NCBI GenBank assembly: GCA_902761035.1
Contig: CACWIW010000055.1
Location: 1-46,673, forward strand
From: an uncultured bacterium
GTDB lineage: Bacteria > Verrucomicrobiota > Kiritimatiellia > RFP12 > UBA1067
DNA: 46,673 nucleotides
Direction: 5' to 3'
Shown here: positions 24,830-31,840 of the stretch, in pieces
Numbering within the stretch: position 1 is the stretch's first letter
Layout of the letters: each line of letters starts with the position of its first letter
Notes under the pieces: generated by a model
Told to the model about the DNA's origin: nothing
Databases searched by the model: none
Seen by the model: the letters and a program-made list of their open reading frames with translations, nothing else
Program-made: the position numbers and the translations under genes

Positions 24830-24888
24830 GAAGAATCTTTTGGTTATGGGCGGTTTGCTAGTTTCTGTGAGAGCATGGTCTGCAACGT

Positions 24889-25095
24889 GTGGGGGCGCTG
24901 TTCCCGTCCGGACCGCCTATCGTCCCCGACTGGTCCGAGACGCGCGACGAGTTCCAGATCACGCGCCAGCTGAGGGGCCGCCGCGATGACATCCCGAACT
25001 ACGGCTACGCCGGCATCGTGGACAAGGGCGACCTAGTGAAGGCCCACGCGCATCTCGACGCGCTCGTTGACAAGGCATACGGCCTTTATCCGTGA
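24889..25095 (+). pseudogene. C-terminal remnant of a DNA methyltransferase / type IIG-like restriction enzyme
   Basis: A 68-codon open stretch without ribosome binding site reads ALFPSGPPIVPDWSET, then RRDDIPNYGYAG, and ends LVKAHAHLDALVDKAYGLYP. The ending A-H-x-x-L-D-x-x-V-D-x-A-Y-G matches, from memory, the C-terminus of large class I SAM-dependent methyltransferases of MmeI/Eco57I type. No SAM-binding or NPPY motif lies nearby, so only the tail of a former gene of about 900 codons or more would remain. Confidence in the family is moderate. Confidence 0.45.
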
Positions 25096-25108
25096 TTCCG
25101 CGCCGTAA

Positions 25109-25339
25109 TCTCACGTAGAGGCGCAGAAAGATAAAGCCAGCCCGAACCGTGATATTACGGCTAAATCCGTAAAGGAAGAGCTTCCAATCACTTTCCGTGA
25201 TCCGTGACACCTAGGTTTCAGAAATTGTGGCTCTAAAAGTCATAAAAAGCCGGAAAGCATTTTGAAGGCAAAGTATGGTGAATAAACGTCGCTGTTGGAT
25301 TCCAGTTTTTAGCCGCAAAGAACGCAAAGGTCGCAAAGT
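25109..25339. repeat. Two short dispersed-type repeats (AGAGGCGCAGA and CGCAAAGAACGCAAAG)
   Basis: TCTCACGTAGAGGCGCAG at 25109-25126 and AGCCGCAAAGAACGCAAAGG at 25311-25330, the latter followed by TCGCAAAG. From memory, near-identical strings are scattered in intergenic DNA of many Verrucomicrobiota and related bacteria. Each occurs once in this window, so repeat status is recalled, not shown. Confidence 0.4.
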
Positions 25340-25357
25340 GTGTCACTTTGACACACT
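25337..25357. repeat. Palindrome AGTGTGTCA / TGACACACT (left of pair)
   Basis: Perfect 9-bp arms around a 3-nt centre CTT. A sister palindrome with core TGTGTCA/TGACACA is at 25489. Symmetry and length suit a dimeric regulator or recombinase site. Confidence 0.7.
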
Positions 25358-25398
25358 CACCTCGTGGGGAAAGGCCGGTTTGTGGCGGAATTTGCTTT

Positions 25399-25486
25399 GG
25401 TGCGCAGCAGAGCATGAAATGGTGCGCACCAAAGCATCAAATGGTGCGCACCAAATCCTTCGACGGTGCGCAGCATTGAAGTGCGC
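25399..25486. repeat. Four 22-bp iterons with GGTGCGCA core
   Basis: GGTGCGCA starts at 25399, 25421, 25443 and 25465, exactly 22 bp apart. The second and third are embedded in the perfect palindrome TGGTGCGCACCA. A spacing of two helical turns puts all sites on the same DNA face. The block lies centrally between the palindromes at 25337 and 25489. Confidence 0.75.
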
Positions 25487-25488
25487 CA

Positions 25489-25509
25489 ACTGTGTCAAAA
25501 TGACACAGT
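25489..25509. repeat. Palindrome ACTGTGTCA / TGACACAGT (right of pair)
   Basis: Perfect 9-bp arms around AAA; differs from the left partner only in the second base of each outer arm and in the centre. Its centre is 152 bp from the other. Confidence 0.7.
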
Positions 25510-25535
25510 CATAGTAGAGGCCCGGACTTTTGCGT

Positions 25536-25700
25536 TATACTCCAAGGTACATGGTATCCAACGGACATATCAATGCGCTTGGTGGAGCGTAATCTCCTTC
25601 GCGCGCGCGACCTTATATATATAGGGAGGCAGTCGCGCCCGTACTCGCGAGAATTTTGCAACAGGCTCCCTATTCAATATACTTAAGGCTCCACTCCTTG
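25536..25700 (+). ncRNA. Possible structured RNA downstream of a TATACT box
   Basis: TATACT (25536-25541) is followed by a 13-codon ORF (ATG 25551 to TAA 25592) and strong complementary segments: GTGGAGC (25582) with GCTCCAC (25688), GCGCGAC (25605) with GTCGCGC (25632), ATAGGGAG (25621) with CTCCCTAT (25666), and self-complementary CTCGCGAG (25644). The second and third pairs cross, so they are alternative or form a pseudoknot. Strand, ends and function are guesses. Confidence 0.3.
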
Positions 25701-25828
25701 CCACTGAGTTCCCCATAGTAGCCCGCCGCCTACGCTTCGCGCAGGAATGTAAATGAGGATAACTTTGATTACTTTCGCTATTGGGAAATTAGGAGTTTCG
25801 GAGTTAATGAGAGTATCTGCCGTCCGGC

Positions 25829-27259
25829 GTGAGCCGGCGCGAATTCATTCTCTCTGGCCTTGCGGCGTCGTTTGTGGCGGGCTGCCGCACTGCGGATATC
25901 TTCGGAGGCCCCGCGCTGACGTTCGGCGTGGTGAGCGACATCCACGTGACAACGCCAGGTACGGAGGCTCGCTACGAGAAGGCGCTCCGTCTCTTCAAGT
26001 CGCGCGGCGCGGACGCCGTGATGGTGTGCGGCGACCTTGCCGACTGGGGCACGCTCAATTCTTTGCAGCTAGTGCGCGACGCCTGGAAGCGCGTGTTCGG
26101 CGACGACGACGCGACCGTGCCGCTCCTCTGCACCGGCAACCACGACTTCGGCGGCTGGGGGTACGGCGACATGACGATGGACATGCACGCATCGGGTCAT
26201 TCCGAGGACGAGGCGGCCGTGAGGGCGCCTGGCGGAATGAAGGCCGCGTGGGAGAAGATTTTCGGCGAGGCATACGCGCCGGTGCGTCTGCGCACCGTGA
26301 AGGGGTACAATTTCGTGTCGGCGGAGTACGCGGGCGAGGACGGCAAGCACCGTCCTGATGTGGCGGGGTTCCTCGTGGCATACGGCAGGCGCCTGCGCGA
26401 CTCCGGCAAGCCGTTCTTCTACTTCCAGCACCTGCCGATCAAGGGAACGACCGGCGACAGCGGACATCGCTCGGACGGCGGCAGTGTGTATCCCGTGTTG
26501 AAGACATTTCCTAACGCAGTCTCCTTTACGGGGCATACGCATCGTCCATTCGTGGACGAGCGCCAGATCTGGCAGGGCGAATTCACGGCGATCGGCACGC
26601 CATCGCTTTCCTACCCCACGCTCGCCGGACACGAGAACGGCGGCACTGCGAAGCGCGACGGCTCGGCGACGAACGCGATGCCGATGATTCCAGTGCGCCG
26701 CGACCTCGAAGGCACGCAGGGCTTTTTCGTGAACGTGTACGAGGATAGGATCGTCGTGGAGCGCATCGACGTGGAGGCGGACGAATGGGACCGCGAAGTC
26801 GCCCCCGCGTGGATCATACCGCTCACTGGTACTAAGCCCTACGCCTGGTCCGAGGCGGAGAAGCGCGTGCCCGTGCCAGTGTTTCCAGAAGGGGCCTCCG
26901 TGCGGTGTTCGATGCGAAACACGGAAAACCGCCAGGGCAAGTGGACGATCGTGATGACGTGCGAGTTTCCGTCTGCAACGGTGCCTGAAGGGTGGCGCGT
27001 GTTCGACTACGAAATCCGCGCCGTGCCGAAGGACGGTTCGGAGCCGCTTGTTAAGCGGTTCTACTCGCCTGCCTACCACAAGATTCCGTCCTGCGAACCG
27101 GCGAGCCAGAGGTTCTGGTTCGACGTGGCCGAGCTGCCTCAGGACAAGGACTACGTGATAGAGGTGCGTGCCCGCAACTGCTTCGAGAAGGCGTCGGAGC
27201 CGATCACCGCGGGGCGCGTGTTCCACGGCAAGCCGGGCCTCGGAAAGGTCAAGCGGTGA
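25829..27259 (+). CDS. Exported calcineurin-like metallophosphoesterase (Tat lipoprotein)
   Basis: A GTG start gives SRREFILSGLAASFVAGC, a twin-arginine signal whose end is also a lipobox. The five metal-binding blocks of calcineurin-like phosphoesterases are present: VVSDIHV, CGDLADWG, TGNHDFG, FQHLPIKG and FTGHTHRPF. About residues 30-320 are catalytic, and the remaining 150 residues look like a beta-sandwich (WTIVMTCEFPSATVPEGW). It should hydrolyse a phosphoester outside the cytoplasm; the substrate is unknown. The GTG is chosen because no in-frame ATG precedes the signal, but the ribosome binding site is poor. A relative sits at 35443. Confidence 0.85.
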   Translation: MSRREFILSGLAASFVAGCRTADIFGGPALTFGVVSDIHVTTPGTEARYEKALRLFKSRGADAVMVCGDLADWGTLNSLQLVRDAWKRVFGDDDATVPLLCTGNHDFGGWGYGDMTMDMHASGHSEDEAAVRAPGGMKAAWEKIFGEAYAPVRLRTVKGYNFVSAEYAGEDGKHRPDVAGFLVAYGRRLRDSGKPFFYFQHLPIKGTTGDSGHRSDGGSVYPVLKTFPNAVSFTGHTHRPFVDERQIWQGEFTAIGTPSLSYPTLAGHENGGTAKRDGSATNAMPMIPVRRDLEGTQGFFVNVYEDRIVVERIDVEADEWDREVAPAWIIPLTGTKPYAWSEAEKRVPVPVFPEGASVRCSMRNTENRQGKWTIVMTCEFPSATVPEGWRVFDYEIRAVPKDGSEPLVKRFYSPAYHKIPSCEPASQRFWFDVAELPQDKDYVIEVRARNCFEKASEPITAGRVFHGKPGLGKVKR

Positions 27260-27260
27260 T

Positions 27261-27289
27261 TTGCCGAAGGGGCGGAGGTTTGGTATAAT
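27261..27289 (+). promoter_or_regulatory. Promoter for gtrA-like gene, 11 nt before ATG
   Basis: TTGCCG (27261-27266), a 17-nt spacer, and TATAAT (27284-27289) with TGG before it. The start codon is 11 nt after the -10 and no Shine-Dalgarno sequence lies between, again pointing to a leaderless message. Confidence 0.7.
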
Positions 27290-27300
27290 TACACACTCAC

Positions 27301-27879
27301 ATGGATAGGCAAGAAGACATAGATGCGAGTGGTCGCGACAAGCGCGACCCTCCCGCCACTGGGACAACGGGCGTCTCGCCCGTTGACGGGTCCTGGCTGC
27401 GGCGGTTTCTGTCGCACGACAGCGGGCCGTTCGCGCAGTTCGTGAAGTACGGCGCAATCGGCGTTGCGGCCACAATTGTGCAGATGGCAGTGTTCTATCT
27501 GTTGGCATCCACGTTTTGCCGCTGTCTCGGTCCGGATGACTGGGCGGTAAAGTGGTTCGGACTGCCTGCGGTGGAGTTGTCGCGCTTCGTGCGCGGGCTT
27601 CGCTTTGCAGTGGATACCGCACTTGGCTTCACGGTGGCTAACTTGTTCTGCTGGTTGATGAACCGCGCGTTCGTGTTCCGTCCGGGCAAGTTCGTATGGT
27701 ACAAGGAATTCGGGATGTTCTTCGGCGCGGCGGCGGGCGCGATGGTGCTGGCCACCGGGCTTGCCTGGGTGCTGATCAACTGGGTGGGGCTCCAGACCAC
27801 GGCGGCCGTCATAATCGAGGTGGTGGTGTCGTTCCTCGTGAACTTCGTCGCCCGCAAGTTCTTTATCTTCAAAGGCTAA
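27301..27879 (+). CDS. GtrA-like four-helix membrane protein
   Basis: Residues about 40-190 have the GtrA pattern: FAQFVKYGAIGVAATIVQMAVF at the first helix, FTVANLFCWLMNRAFVF, and a C-terminal helix ending FVARKFFIF. GtrA-like proteins are thought to help move polyprenyl-linked sugars in O-antigen or teichoic-acid modification. The first ~35 residues are unusual: RDKRDPPATGTTGVSPVDG is the translation of a GC hairpin element (family C), so the ancestral start may have been further in, although no other promoter is seen. The gene likely gives a leaderless transcript. The epimerase gene follows after 26 nt with AAAAGGAG. Confidence 0.87.
   Translation: MDRQEDIDASGRDKRDPPATGTTGVSPVDGSWLRRFLSHDSGPFAQFVKYGAIGVAATIVQMAVFYLLASTFCRCLGPDDWAVKWFGLPAVELSRFVRGLRFAVDTALGFTVANLFCWLMNRAFVFRPGKFVWYKEFGMFFGAAAGAMVLATGLAWVLINWVGLQTTAAVIIEVVVSFLVNFVARKFFIFKG
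27331..27390. repeat. GC hairpin element, family C, in the gtrA-like gene
   Basis: GGTCGCGACAAGCGCGACC (27331-27349, 7-bp arms) followed by CTCCCGCC and a second stem ACGGGCGTCTCGCCCGT (27367-27383). Related copies occur at 32150 and 32710. Translated in frame. Confidence 0.7.
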
Positions 27880-27905
27880 CAAACTCAAAACAAAAGGAGA
27901 CAACA

Positions 27906-29186
27906 ATGAAAAGACTTATCATGGCCATGGCCTGTGCCGCGTGCGCGGGCATCGTTTTGGCGGAGGACGCGCCGAAGGCCGCCCCTGCTGCGCCCAAGGC
28001 GGATCCCGCCGCGCGGAGGGCTGAATTCGCTGCCCGCCGCGCGGCGCGTGCGCGCCGCATGCATGACGGATACGCGCCCATGCGCGGCCGTTCGGTCGAG
28101 GCTCGGCCGTGGGGCAAGCTCGCGGACGGCACGGAGGTGAAGCTCTACCGCCTCGTGAGCCCCGGCGGACTCGTCCTCGACGTGTCCGACTACGGCGGCC
28201 GCGTGGTTCGCTGCTACGCCCCCGACAAGCACGGCAACCTCGCCGACGTCACGCTCGGCTGGAACACGCCCGGCGAGTACGAGACGCTCGGCTTCTCGAT
28301 GGGCACGCTCATCGGCCGCTACGGCAACCGCATCGCGGACGGCAAGTTCACGCTCGACGGCAAGGAATACAAACTGCCGATCAACGAGGAGAAGAAGACC
28401 GAGGCCACGCAGCGCCACTGCACGCTCCACGGCGGGCCCCAGGGCTGGGACAAGAAGGTGTGGAAGGCCATGCCGATGCCGTCCCGCGGCCCCGTGCAGG
28501 GCATCGTGTTCTCCTACGTTTCCGCAGACGGCGAGATGGGCTTCCCCGGCAAGGTGACCTGCCGCGTGACCTACCGCGTGCTGCCGAACAACACCTGGTC
28601 GGTTGACTACTACGCCACCACCGACAAGCCCACGGTGCTCAACCTCACGCACCACTCCTACTGGAACCTCGCGGGCGAGTCGAGCGGCAACGTGCTCGGG
28701 CAGGAACTCCAGATCTTCGCGGACGAGTACACCCAGACGACCCCCGGCCTGATCCCCACGAAGAACGTCTCCGTCAAGGGGACGGGCTTCGACTTCACCA
28801 CGCTCCGTCCGATCGGCGCGAAGGCCGACCTGATGAAGGCCGACAAGTCGCTCGCGGCGATGGACAACTGGTACGACCACAACTTCGTGCTGCGCGGGAA
28901 GATCGGCGAGCTCAAGCAGGCCGCCCTCATGCGCGACCCCGTCTCGGGCCGCACGATGGAGATCTGGACCACCGAGCCCTGCATGCAGATGTACGGCGCG
29001 CAGAACATGGACGACAAGCTTCCCGCGAAGGCCGCAGGCAAGCACCTTTGCCAGTTTGCCGGCGTGGCGCTTGAGACGCAGCACGCGCCCGACTCGCCGA
29101 ACCGTCCGGACTTCCCGTCCACGGTGCTCCGTCCCGGTGAGACGTTCCGCTCGCGCACCGAATACCGCTTCGGCGTGGGGAAGTAA
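27906..29186 (+). CDS. Secreted aldose 1-epimerase (mutarotase)
   Basis: AAAAGGAGA precedes the ATG. A Sec signal (MAMACAACAGIVLA) is followed by an Ala/Arg-rich stretch (about residues 20-60) and a GalM-type domain. Motifs: GRYGNRIADGKF, TLHGGPQGWDK (catalytic His region), NLTHHSYWNLAG (second His), and ETQHAPDSPN with the catalytic Glu. Mutarotases interconvert alpha and beta anomers of glucose or galactose; export suggests work on sugars released outside or in the periplasm, for example by the GH5 enzyme nearby. etfB starts 2 nt after the stop, but a functional link is unlikely. Confidence 0.93.
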   Translation: MKRLIMAMACAACAGIVLAEDAPKAAPAAPKADPAARRAEFAARRAARARRMHDGYAPMRGRSVEARPWGKLADGTEVKLYRLVSPGGLVLDVSDYGGRVVRCYAPDKHGNLADVTLGWNTPGEYETLGFSMGTLIGRYGNRIADGKFTLDGKEYKLPINEEKKTEATQRHCTLHGGPQGWDKKVWKAMPMPSRGPVQGIVFSYVSADGEMGFPGKVTCRVTYRVLPNNTWSVDYYATTDKPTVLNLTHHSYWNLAGESSGNVLGQELQIFADEYTQTTPGLIPTKNVSVKGTGFDFTTLRPIGAKADLMKADKSLAAMDNWYDHNFVLRGKIGELKQAALMRDPVSGRTMEIWTTEPCMQMYGAQNMDDKLPAKAAGKHLCQFAGVALETQHAPDSPNRPDFPSTVLRPGETFRSRTEYRFGVGK

Positions 29187-29188
29187 TT

Positions 29189-29995
29189 ATGAACGTTGTC
29201 GTCTGCGTGAAACAGGTCCCGGACACCACCAACGTCCGGATCAACCCCAAGACCAACACCTTGATGCGAGAGGGCGTGGAGTCGATCGTCAACCCGTTCG
29301 ACGAGTACGCCCTTGAAGAGGCCCTGCGCCTGAAAGACGCCCACGGCGCGCACGTCACGGTGATCTCCATGGGCCCTCCGCAGGCGACGGCCGTTCTCCG
29401 CGAGGCGCTCGCCCGCGGCGCCGACGACGCGTTCCTCGTGTCGTCGCGCGCCTTCGGCGGGGCGGACACCCTCGCGACGAGCTACACGCTGTCGCAGGCC
29501 ATCAAGAAGGCCTGCGGCGGCAAGACGCCCGACCTCGTCCTCTTCGGCAAGCAGGCGATCGACGGCGATACCGCTCAGGTCGGACCCGGCGTGAGCGAGT
29601 TCCTTAATGTGCCACTGGTCACATACGTGAAAAAGCTGGATGTGGCCAACGGTCGGTTCACGGTGGAGTCGCTGATGGACGACGGCACGGCCGTCATCGA
29701 GGGCGTCCTGCCCGCCGTGATGACGGTGGTGAAGGAGGCCTCTACGCCGCGTTTCGCATCGCTTGCCGGCTGGATGGATGCCGCGAAGGCGCCCGTCACG
29801 GTGCTTGATGAAAAGGCGGTGGAGGCGAATCCGCTCTGGATCGGCCTCACGGGTTCGCCCACGAAGGTCGTGACGATTTTCCCGCCTCCCACGAAGGGCG
29901 GCGGCGAGATCGTGGACGCGCGCGGCGATGCATCCGCAGGCGCGCGCGCCATTTCCGATTTCCTCGAGAAGAAAGGCCTGGTGAAACATGGCTGA
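29189..29995 (+). CDS. etfB: Electron transfer flavoprotein beta subunit
   Basis: The 268-residue protein starts VVCVKQVPDTTNVRINPKT and continues NPFDEYALEEALRLKD, both characteristic of EtfB. DLVLFGKQAIDGDTAQVGP is the conserved nucleotide-binding part (AMP or FAD, depending on subgroup). EtfB pairs with EtfA to carry electrons from dehydrogenases. Its end overlaps the etfA start by 8 nt, so the subunits are made together. Confidence 0.95.
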   Translation: MNVVVCVKQVPDTTNVRINPKTNTLMREGVESIVNPFDEYALEEALRLKDAHGAHVTVISMGPPQATAVLREALARGADDAFLVSSRAFGGADTLATSYTLSQAIKKACGGKTPDLVLFGKQAIDGDTAQVGPGVSEFLNVPLVTYVKKLDVANGRFTVESLMDDGTAVIEGVLPAVMTVVKEASTPRFASLAGWMDAAKAPVTVLDEKAVEANPLWIGLTGSPTKVVTIFPPPTKGGGEIVDARGDASAGARAISDFLEKKGLVKHG

Positions 29996-31256
29996 AGCCC
30001 CGATTAAGATTGACCTTGCCGCCTGCAAAGGCTGCGGCAAGTGCGTGAAGGGCTGCGGCTTCGGCGCGCTCTCGATGGTCGACAAGCCCGGTGCGAACAA
30101 GGCCGGTAAGATTGCAGTAGTTGATGCCAGCGCCTGTAAGGCGTGTTCCGCGTGCGTGAAGGCGTGTCCGTTCAATGCCATTTCCGAAGTGAAGCAGCAG
30201 GTCTACGGCACGGCGAACATCGAATCCTACAAGGACATCTGGGTGTTCGCCGAACAGCACGGCGGCGTCGTGGCCGACGTGGCGTTCGAGCTGCTTGCGA
30301 AGGCGCAGGAGCTAAAGACCCAGCGCGGCGGCGGCGCGAAGGTGTGCGCCGTGCTGCTCGGGAGCAACCTTCCCTCCGCTGCGGAGCAGGCGCTCGTCGC
30401 CGCCGGCGCGGACGTGGTCTACAAGGTCGACGATCCCAACCTCGCGGACTACGAGGCGAACGTCTACGTGGACGCCGTGGCGCAGCTCGTCGAGAAGCAC
30501 AAGCCGGAGGTAATCCTCGCCGGCGCCACCGCCGTGGGGCGCGCGTTCTTCGCGCGCGTGGCGGTGAAGGTGCGCACCGGCCTCACGGCCGACTGCACGA
30601 TGCTCAAGATCGAGGAGACGAAGAACAAGGATACGGGCGCGCTCCAGATGCTCCTGCACCAGACGCGTCCTGCGTTCGGCGGCAACATCATGGCCACCAT
30701 CATGACGCCGAACCACCGTCCGCAGATGGCCACCGTGCGTCCGAAAGTTTTCAAGAAGGGCGAGCCCGACCCCAAGCGCAAGGGCACCATCCTCGCGGAG
30801 GCGCTCAAGCTGATCGCGCCGCAGACGAAGCTTGTGAAGACCGTGCGCGATCCGGATGCAGTGGACATCGCCGCGTACGACGTGCTCGTTTCGGGCGGAC
30901 GCGGTCTCAAGGGCGCGGAGAATTTCAAACTGCTCGCGCGCCTTGCGGAGTTGCTTGGCGGCGAGGTCTCCTGCTCGCGTGCGTGCGTGGACGCCGGGTG
31001 GTGTCCCGCGACGCGCCAGGTAGGCCAGACGGGCAAGACTGTGGCCCCGAAGCTCTACCTCTGCTTCGGCATCTCCGGCGCCATCCAGCATCTGGAGGGC
31101 ATCCGCGGCGCCGATACGATCGGAGAGATAGATAGCCTAAATCAGTCCGCCATCATCGGTTTGGCAAGTCGCCGCATGAAACACCTGTACGACAACTTGC
31201 GCGTGCAAATCTATTTGTTCGGCTTTCTCAATCCCGATGAGGAGTATTTCAAATGA
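29988..31256 (+). CDS. etfA: Electron transfer flavoprotein alpha subunit, ferredoxin-fused, with replaced C-terminus
   Basis: Residues 10-65 form a two-cluster ferredoxin (CKGCGKCVKGC and CKACSACVKACP), as in some anaerobe EtfA proteins. The EtfA domain follows, with VDAGWCPATRQVGQTG and the FAD-binding CFGISGAIQHLEG. At GADTI (about 31120) similarity stops: the usual AIN-D--API---A-YGIVGDL ending is absent, replaced by 44 unrelated residues ending in EEYFK. Because that ending helps hold FAD, activity is doubtful unless another copy exists. The ferredoxin part would allow electron exchange with ferredoxin-type donors. The stop overlaps the start of the next gene (ATGA). Confidence 0.85.
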   Translation: MAEAPIKIDLAACKGCGKCVKGCGFGALSMVDKPGANKAGKIAVVDASACKACSACVKACPFNAISEVKQQVYGTANIESYKDIWVFAEQHGGVVADVAFELLAKAQELKTQRGGGAKVCAVLLGSNLPSAAEQALVAAGADVVYKVDDPNLADYEANVYVDAVAQLVEKHKPEVILAGATAVGRAFFARVAVKVRTGLTADCTMLKIEETKNKDTGALQMLLHQTRPAFGGNIMATIMTPNHRPQMATVRPKVFKKGEPDPKRKGTILAEALKLIAPQTKLVKTVRDPDAVDIAAYDVLVSGGRGLKGAENFKLLARLAELLGGEVSCSRACVDAGWCPATRQVGQTGKTVAPKLYLCFGISGAIQHLEGIRGADTIGEIDSLNQSAIIGLASRRMKHLYDNLRVQIYLFGFLNPDEEYFK

Positions 31257-31837
31257 CGGGCAATAGGCTGCAGAAAGTGGTGCGCTGGGTCTTGGCCGTG
31301 ATCTCGGTGACTGCCTTTGCCGCGTCGGCTGTACCGCTGCCTCAGCCGGAGTGGGTGGATGCTGGCGCTTGTACGAACGTCGCGCTGTCAGCATTGTCTG
31401 CCTCGGGCGTGCTATCGTTTTCCCTTTCGTTTGCGCCCGGTCCGTCGAACAACGTTGAGGTGGCTTTCGGTTCAGATATTGACGGCAACGGTAGTCTTTC
31501 GCCAGACGAACGGCGCATGGAGGCGGGATGGGATCGCGGCGCATGGTTCATGCGCGGAGCGGAAGGGGAAACGTTGGTACAGTCTGCGCAGCCGTCGGAA
31601 GGCGTCACGAGAGATTTCAAATGGGCGCTCAGGTTAAGGGGCGGGCGAGTTCCGTCGCGTCTTTCGGCGACTGTTGACGGCACGCCGTTATTCTCCGAAG
31701 TTGCATCTGTTCCGCCGGGATGGCTCTACGAGCCGGACTGGAATATCGCATGCGTCATCGTGCGCGGTGCGGGCGTAGATGGCGGCATGGGTGAGGTCAA
31801 GGCAGCAATCGATGGGACGCTTCTGAAGCTAAGGTGA
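31253..31837 (+). CDS. Secreted protein of unknown function (cassette gene 1)
   Basis: A start overlapping the etfA stop gives a 194-residue protein with a signal sequence (VVRWVLAVISVTAFAASA). The mature part is beta-rich, with FGSDIDGNGSLSPDERRMEAGW, a loop resembling calcium-binding or dockerin-like D-x-D-x-N-G segments. A family C hairpin remnant encodes GGRVPSRLS. I know no function. Tight spacing to the following gene (3 nt) makes these an operon. Confidence 0.6.
   Translation: MTGNRLQKVVRWVLAVISVTAFAASAVPLPQPEWVDAGACTNVALSALSASGVLSFSLSFAPGPSNNVEVAFGSDIDGNGSLSPDERRMEAGWDRGAWFMRGAEGETLVQSAQPSEGVTRDFKWALRLRGGRVPSRLSATVDGTPLFSEVASVPPGWLYEPDWNIACVIVRGAGVDGGMGEVKAAIDGTLLKLR
31637..31662. 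repeat. Degenerate family C element
   Basis: GGGCGAGTTCCGTCGCGTC, in reverse orientation, resembles the element at 32146-32169 but the stem is mostly lost. Weak call. Confidence 0.35.
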
Positions 31838-31840
31838 CGG

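Larger units (their letters stand above)
25096..25828. other. Gene-poor scar with repeats, palindromes and iterons
   Basis: No credible gene lies between the methyltransferase remnant and the GTG at 25829. It holds, in order: CTCACGTAGAGGCGCAGA (25109-25130), the CGCAAAGAACGCAAAG block (25305-25339), two related palindromes bracketing four 22-bp repeats (25337-25509), a TATACT box with a 13-codon ORF (25536-25592), and nested inverted repeats (25582-25694). The last 130 nt are AT-mixed with no further feature seen. Confidence 0.7.

Noticed and set aside
25399..25486. CRISPR array
   Set aside because: Repeat core is 8-12 bp with 10-14 bp between; CRISPR repeats and spacers are longer, and no cas gene is nearby.
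25275..25514. 79-codon plus-strand ORF through the iteron region
   Set aside because: It runs through the dispersed repeat, both palindromes and all four iterons and ends at the right palindrome; no ribosome binding site, and its composition follows the repeats.
31120..31256. Simple sequencing frameshift explaining the altered EtfA end
   Set aside because: Reading the other two frames by eye after 31120 does not restore the AIN-D--API or YGIVGDL motifs, so replacement is more likely.
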